From: a bacterium
GTDB taxonomy: Bacteria > Patescibacteriota > Saccharimonadia > Saccharimonadales > Saccharimonadaceae
Reading direction: 5' to 3'
Length of the DNA: 11,617 nt
NCBI GenBank assembly: GCA_021847685.1
Contig: JAJZQE010000014.1
Location: 1-11,617, forward strand
Shown here: in pieces, positions 10,012 to 11,617 of the stretch
How positions within the stretch are numbered: position 1 is the first letter of the stretch
Layout of the letters: each line of letters opens with the position of its first letter
Translations under genes and position numbers: made by a program
The notes under the pieces: generated by a model
Told to the model about the DNA's origin: nothing
Databases searched by the model: none
Seen by the model: only the letters and a program-made list of their open reading frames with translations

Positions 10012-11167
10012 GTTCGTGTTCTCCTTGTGGTTTTTGGTTCATCATCTTTAACATCATCGGGCCGCCAGTACGCAAGAAGCGCCAAACGAGCGCAGCAGCA
10101 ATAACCAAGAAGATGATGTTGAGTATCGTCGTGTAGTTGAACGTTATACCGGCATGGAGTACGGTTGCGTTACGGCTCTGCGGTGTAAGGTGTAGCAGTG
10201 CAAAGATACCCTCGACTAGATAACCGGCAGCAGCCATGGCAACGTAAAAGGTAGCAAATAGGAAACCAGCCATCTTCCAGCCGTAGTACTTAGCGTAAAT
10301 ACGTATGATAGGCAGAACAATCAGGTCGGCAAAAATAAAGCTAACGACACCACCAAAGCTAATACCACCATTCCACAGTACCGCCGCCAGTGGTATGTTG
10401 CCGACACTACAAACGAACGATAGTACGGCAATTATAGGGCCAATCAGTGGCCCCCAGATTACTGACCACACTGGGTGGTTACTCAAAAATAACGTTTGCC
10501 ACCAGCTTTCCGGCACCCATGCAGCTAGTGCCCCAGCAATGAGCAGACCGAGTACGATGTCTGTCCAAATACTTGCCCAATCCATTACGAAGAAGTGGCT
10601 CGTCGCTGTCCGTCCCTCTGACGATTTCAGCTTCTGCCAAATGCTACGGTTGCCGCCTACGGCCATATCGTCCATAGCAGCATGTCCCTCCATGCGCCCT
10701 ACTAAGCCCTTTTTGGCTTGCTTGTGGGCTGCTGCCAAGAGCTTAGGGGTGAGAAACCGGCGAAATAGCAAGACCAAGACAACTATCATCAGTGGGCCGC
10801 CGAAAAATTCAGCAGCCGTAAAGCGCCAGCCCATAAGCACAGCCAAAATAACACCAAGTTCTATTACCAAGTTCGTACTGGCGATTTCAAATGCCATAGC
10901 GGCGGTAAAGTTAGCCCCCTTTTGGAAAAGTGAACGAGCTAGGGCAACGGCAGCATACGAACAAGAAGATGAAGCCGCCCCTAAGCCAGCAGCCAGCGCC
11001 AACGTCTTTGGTTTATCGTCGGGCAGCAGCTTACTCATCTGTTTATGTGATACAACGGCTTGAACAGCGCCACTCAAGCTAAAACCAAGTATAAGTGGCC
11101 ATAATATCTCCCAGCCCATAGCGCCAGCAACTGAGAGAGCGTGGGCGATAGCATGAAGAAGTTGCAT
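10001..11167 (-). CDS. ArsP-like permease (DUF318 / PF03773 type)
   Basis: The 388-aa protein has 8-10 hydrophobic segments and two similar halves: GLGAASSSCSYAAVALARSL (61-80) with ASTNLVIELGV, and SFVCSVGNIPLAAVLW (250-265) with SFIFADLIVLPIIRIY. Each half has one Cys in the matching place (C69, C253), as in ArsP_1-family permeases, which export organoarsenicals or other soft-metal species; the real substrate is open. A cytoplasmic loop (about 140-190) lies between the halves, and the C-terminus ends in EHEHGH, a likely metal-binding tail. An in-frame TAG 9 nt before the ATG fixes the start; no Shine-Dalgarno is present, but an extended -10 box lies 6 nt upstream. It is the first gene of the metal cluster, and the 54-aa Cys peptide overlaps its end. 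Confidence 0.88.
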   Translation of the reverse strand: MQLLHAIAHALSVAGAMGWEILWPLILGFSLSGAVQAVVSHKQMSKLLPDDKPKTLALAAGLGAASSSCSYAAVALARSLFQKGANFTAAMAFEIASTNLVIELGVILAVLMGWRFTAAEFFGGPLMIVVLVLLFRRFLTPKLLAAAHKQAKKGLVGRMEGHAAMDDMAVGGNRSIWQKLKSSEGRTATSHFFVMDWASIWTDIVLGLLIAGALAAWVPESWWQTLFLSNHPVWSVIWGPLIGPIIAVLSFVCSVGNIPLAAVLWNGGISFGGVVSFIFADLIVLPIIRIYAKYYGWKMAGFLFATFYVAMAAAGYLVEGIFALLHLTPQSRNATVLHAGITFNYTTILNIIFLVIAAALVWRFLRTGGPMMLKMMNQKPQGEHEHGH

Positions 11168-11173
11168 ACAACC

Positions 11174-11182
11174 ATTCTAGCA
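11174..11182 (-). promoter_or_regulatory. Extended -10 box 6 nt before the permease start
   Basis: TGC followed by TAGAAT on the minus strand; the expected transcription start coincides with the A of the ATG at 11167. The only -35 candidate (TTATTA) is weak. Confidence 0.55.
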
Positions 11183-11230
11183 ATTAAGTGCAGACATTAA
11201 TAAGTGCTTATTGGCGACTTATCTATCTTT

Positions 11231-11240
11231 ATCACCTCCT
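11231..11240 (-). other. Orphan perfect anti-16S sequence (AGGAGGTGAT) with no proper start codon
   Basis: It matches the complement of the 16S rRNA 3' end over 10 bases, but no ATG, GTG or TTG lies at a usable distance downstream. It falls within a 9-codon ORF (MKIGGDKDR). It lies 64 bp before the permease ATG and upstream of its predicted promoter. Confidence 0.4.
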
Positions 11241-11297
11241 ATTTTCATCTGTACTTCGTTATTATATTCAGGATGTATATTTTTATTATCACGACCT

Positions 11298-11326
11298 CAA
11301 AAACCGATTAACAGCCTTGTAAATCG
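11298..11326 (-). terminator. Intrinsic terminator of the 55-aa gene
   Basis: On the minus strand CGATT-TACA-AGGC-TGTT-AATCG (11326-11305) folds as a 5-bp stem, one mismatch, then 3 bp, followed at once by GTTTTTG. It begins 14 nt after the stop codon at 11340. Stem is short and moderately AT-rich. Confidence 0.55.
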
Positions 11327-11339
11327 TCTGCCGCAATTA

Positions 11340-11507
11340 CTACAAACTATCCACAAAAGGATTAAAGCCGGCAGCCGGAGGGTTTTTCATAACATCACCT
11401 CGTACATTGATTATCTGTATCCCCTTAACTCCGGTGTAATATTTTATGACTGCCGACTTGACATCAAACATTGTCAGGCTGTCATAGCTAGGGTGGACAC
11501 CGGCCAT
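11340..11507 (-). CDS. 55-aa protein of unknown function
   Basis: Starting at the ATG at 11507 the product reads MAGVHPSYDSLTMFDVKS, with AVIKYYTGVKGIQIINVRGD in the middle and a C-terminus rich in Pro and Phe (NPPAAGFNPFVDSL). I recognise no family; there is no Cys and no membrane helix. Codon use is ordinary, an in-frame TAA lies 27 nt upstream, and a good terminator follows the stop by 14 nt, which is why I report it. No Shine-Dalgarno precedes the ATG. An internal ATG at codon 40, with GAGGTG 5 nt before it, would instead make a 16-residue peptide. The gene lies upstream of the permease on the same strand but is separated by the terminator. Confidence 0.5.
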   Translation of the reverse strand: MAGVHPSYDSLTMFDVKSAVIKYYTGVKGIQIINVRGDVMKNPPAAGFNPFVDSL

Positions 11508-11617
11508 TGCAATTTTAGCTAGGCTAATAGAGCCTTAACTCTCGCCATCGACGCAGGGTCAATAGCAAGAGTCAAAGTTCGAAAATCCGACCATAGACCC
11601 AGCCATTAGACAACTTC

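Noticed and set aside
10305..11063. 252-aa plus-strand open frame opposite the permease
   Set aside because: Antisense to a clear permease; rich in Thr/Pro/Ala with no domain, a by-product of the permease's codon use.
11211..11522. 103-aa plus-strand open frame at the right end
   Set aside because: No ribosome-binding site or family resemblance; it overlaps the minus-strand 55-aa gene and its terminator, which have better support.
11571..11617. GTTCGAAAATCC resembling a tRNA T-loop, with GGGTC/GACCC nearby
   Set aside because: The arms do not fold into a cloverleaf: no acceptor, D or anticodon stem can be placed at the correct spacing.

Overview
The window reads as chromosomal accessory DNA from a small-genome bacterium, most likely a Candidate Phyla Radiation member of the Saccharibacteria (TM7) type. 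This assignment is an inference from gene style: a secreted glycoside-hydrolase-like protein starting its domain with DVSW, a DUF3105 protein beside a permease and a Cys-rich zinc-ribbon-like peptide, and several start codons placed directly behind a -10 box. UGA is used as a stop codon (for example at the end of the initiator gene at 676), so the UGA=Gly code of Gracilibacteria/Absconditabacteria does not apply. There are no rRNA or tRNA genes to settle the phylum.

Region 1 (1-4610, all genes on the minus strand) looks like part of a replicating and integrating mobile element. Reading in the direction of transcription, it holds a 316-aa protein of unknown function translationally coupled to a tyrosine recombinase; a 383-bp non-coding block with nested repeats that may be the attachment site; an unknown 219-aa protein; a pair of interleaved inverted repeats; a phage O-like replication initiator; a 66-aa protein; an 85-aa ribbon-helix-helix-like protein; and the first 39 codons of a serine recombinase that runs out of the window. 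The strongest new signal is inside the initiator gene: five 19-bp dyad iterons at a 23/23/23/25-bp pitch, followed by an AT-rich stretch. This is the layout of the phage lambda origin inside gene O, so 955-1143 is very probably the element's replication origin.

Region 2 (4640-6940) has a 339-aa membrane-anchored protein with an Ig-like domain, divergent from a 71-aa XRE-type regulator whose promoter carries two GTCGAC blocks, and then a secreted glycoside-hydrolase-like protein with three possible disulfides. About 340 bp of non-coding but hairpin-rich DNA follows (6941-7279).

Region 3 (7280-11167, minus strand) is a compact seven-gene metal-handling cluster: ArsP-like permease, 54-aa Cys-rich peptide, 117-aa exported Cys protein, DUF3105 protein, 210-aa Cys-rich PCYCGC-like protein, 43-aa Met-rich membrane peptide, and a ZIP-family transporter. 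Most genes overlap or lie within 50 bp of each other. Inside the cluster, one hairpin appears to mask both the Shine-Dalgarno sequence and the start codon of the DUF3105 gene. Cys, His and Met richness on both sides of the membrane points to capture and export of a soft metal, but which metal cannot be read from sequence.

Region 4 (11168-11617) has a 55-aa unknown gene followed by a good intrinsic terminator, and otherwise no recognised feature.
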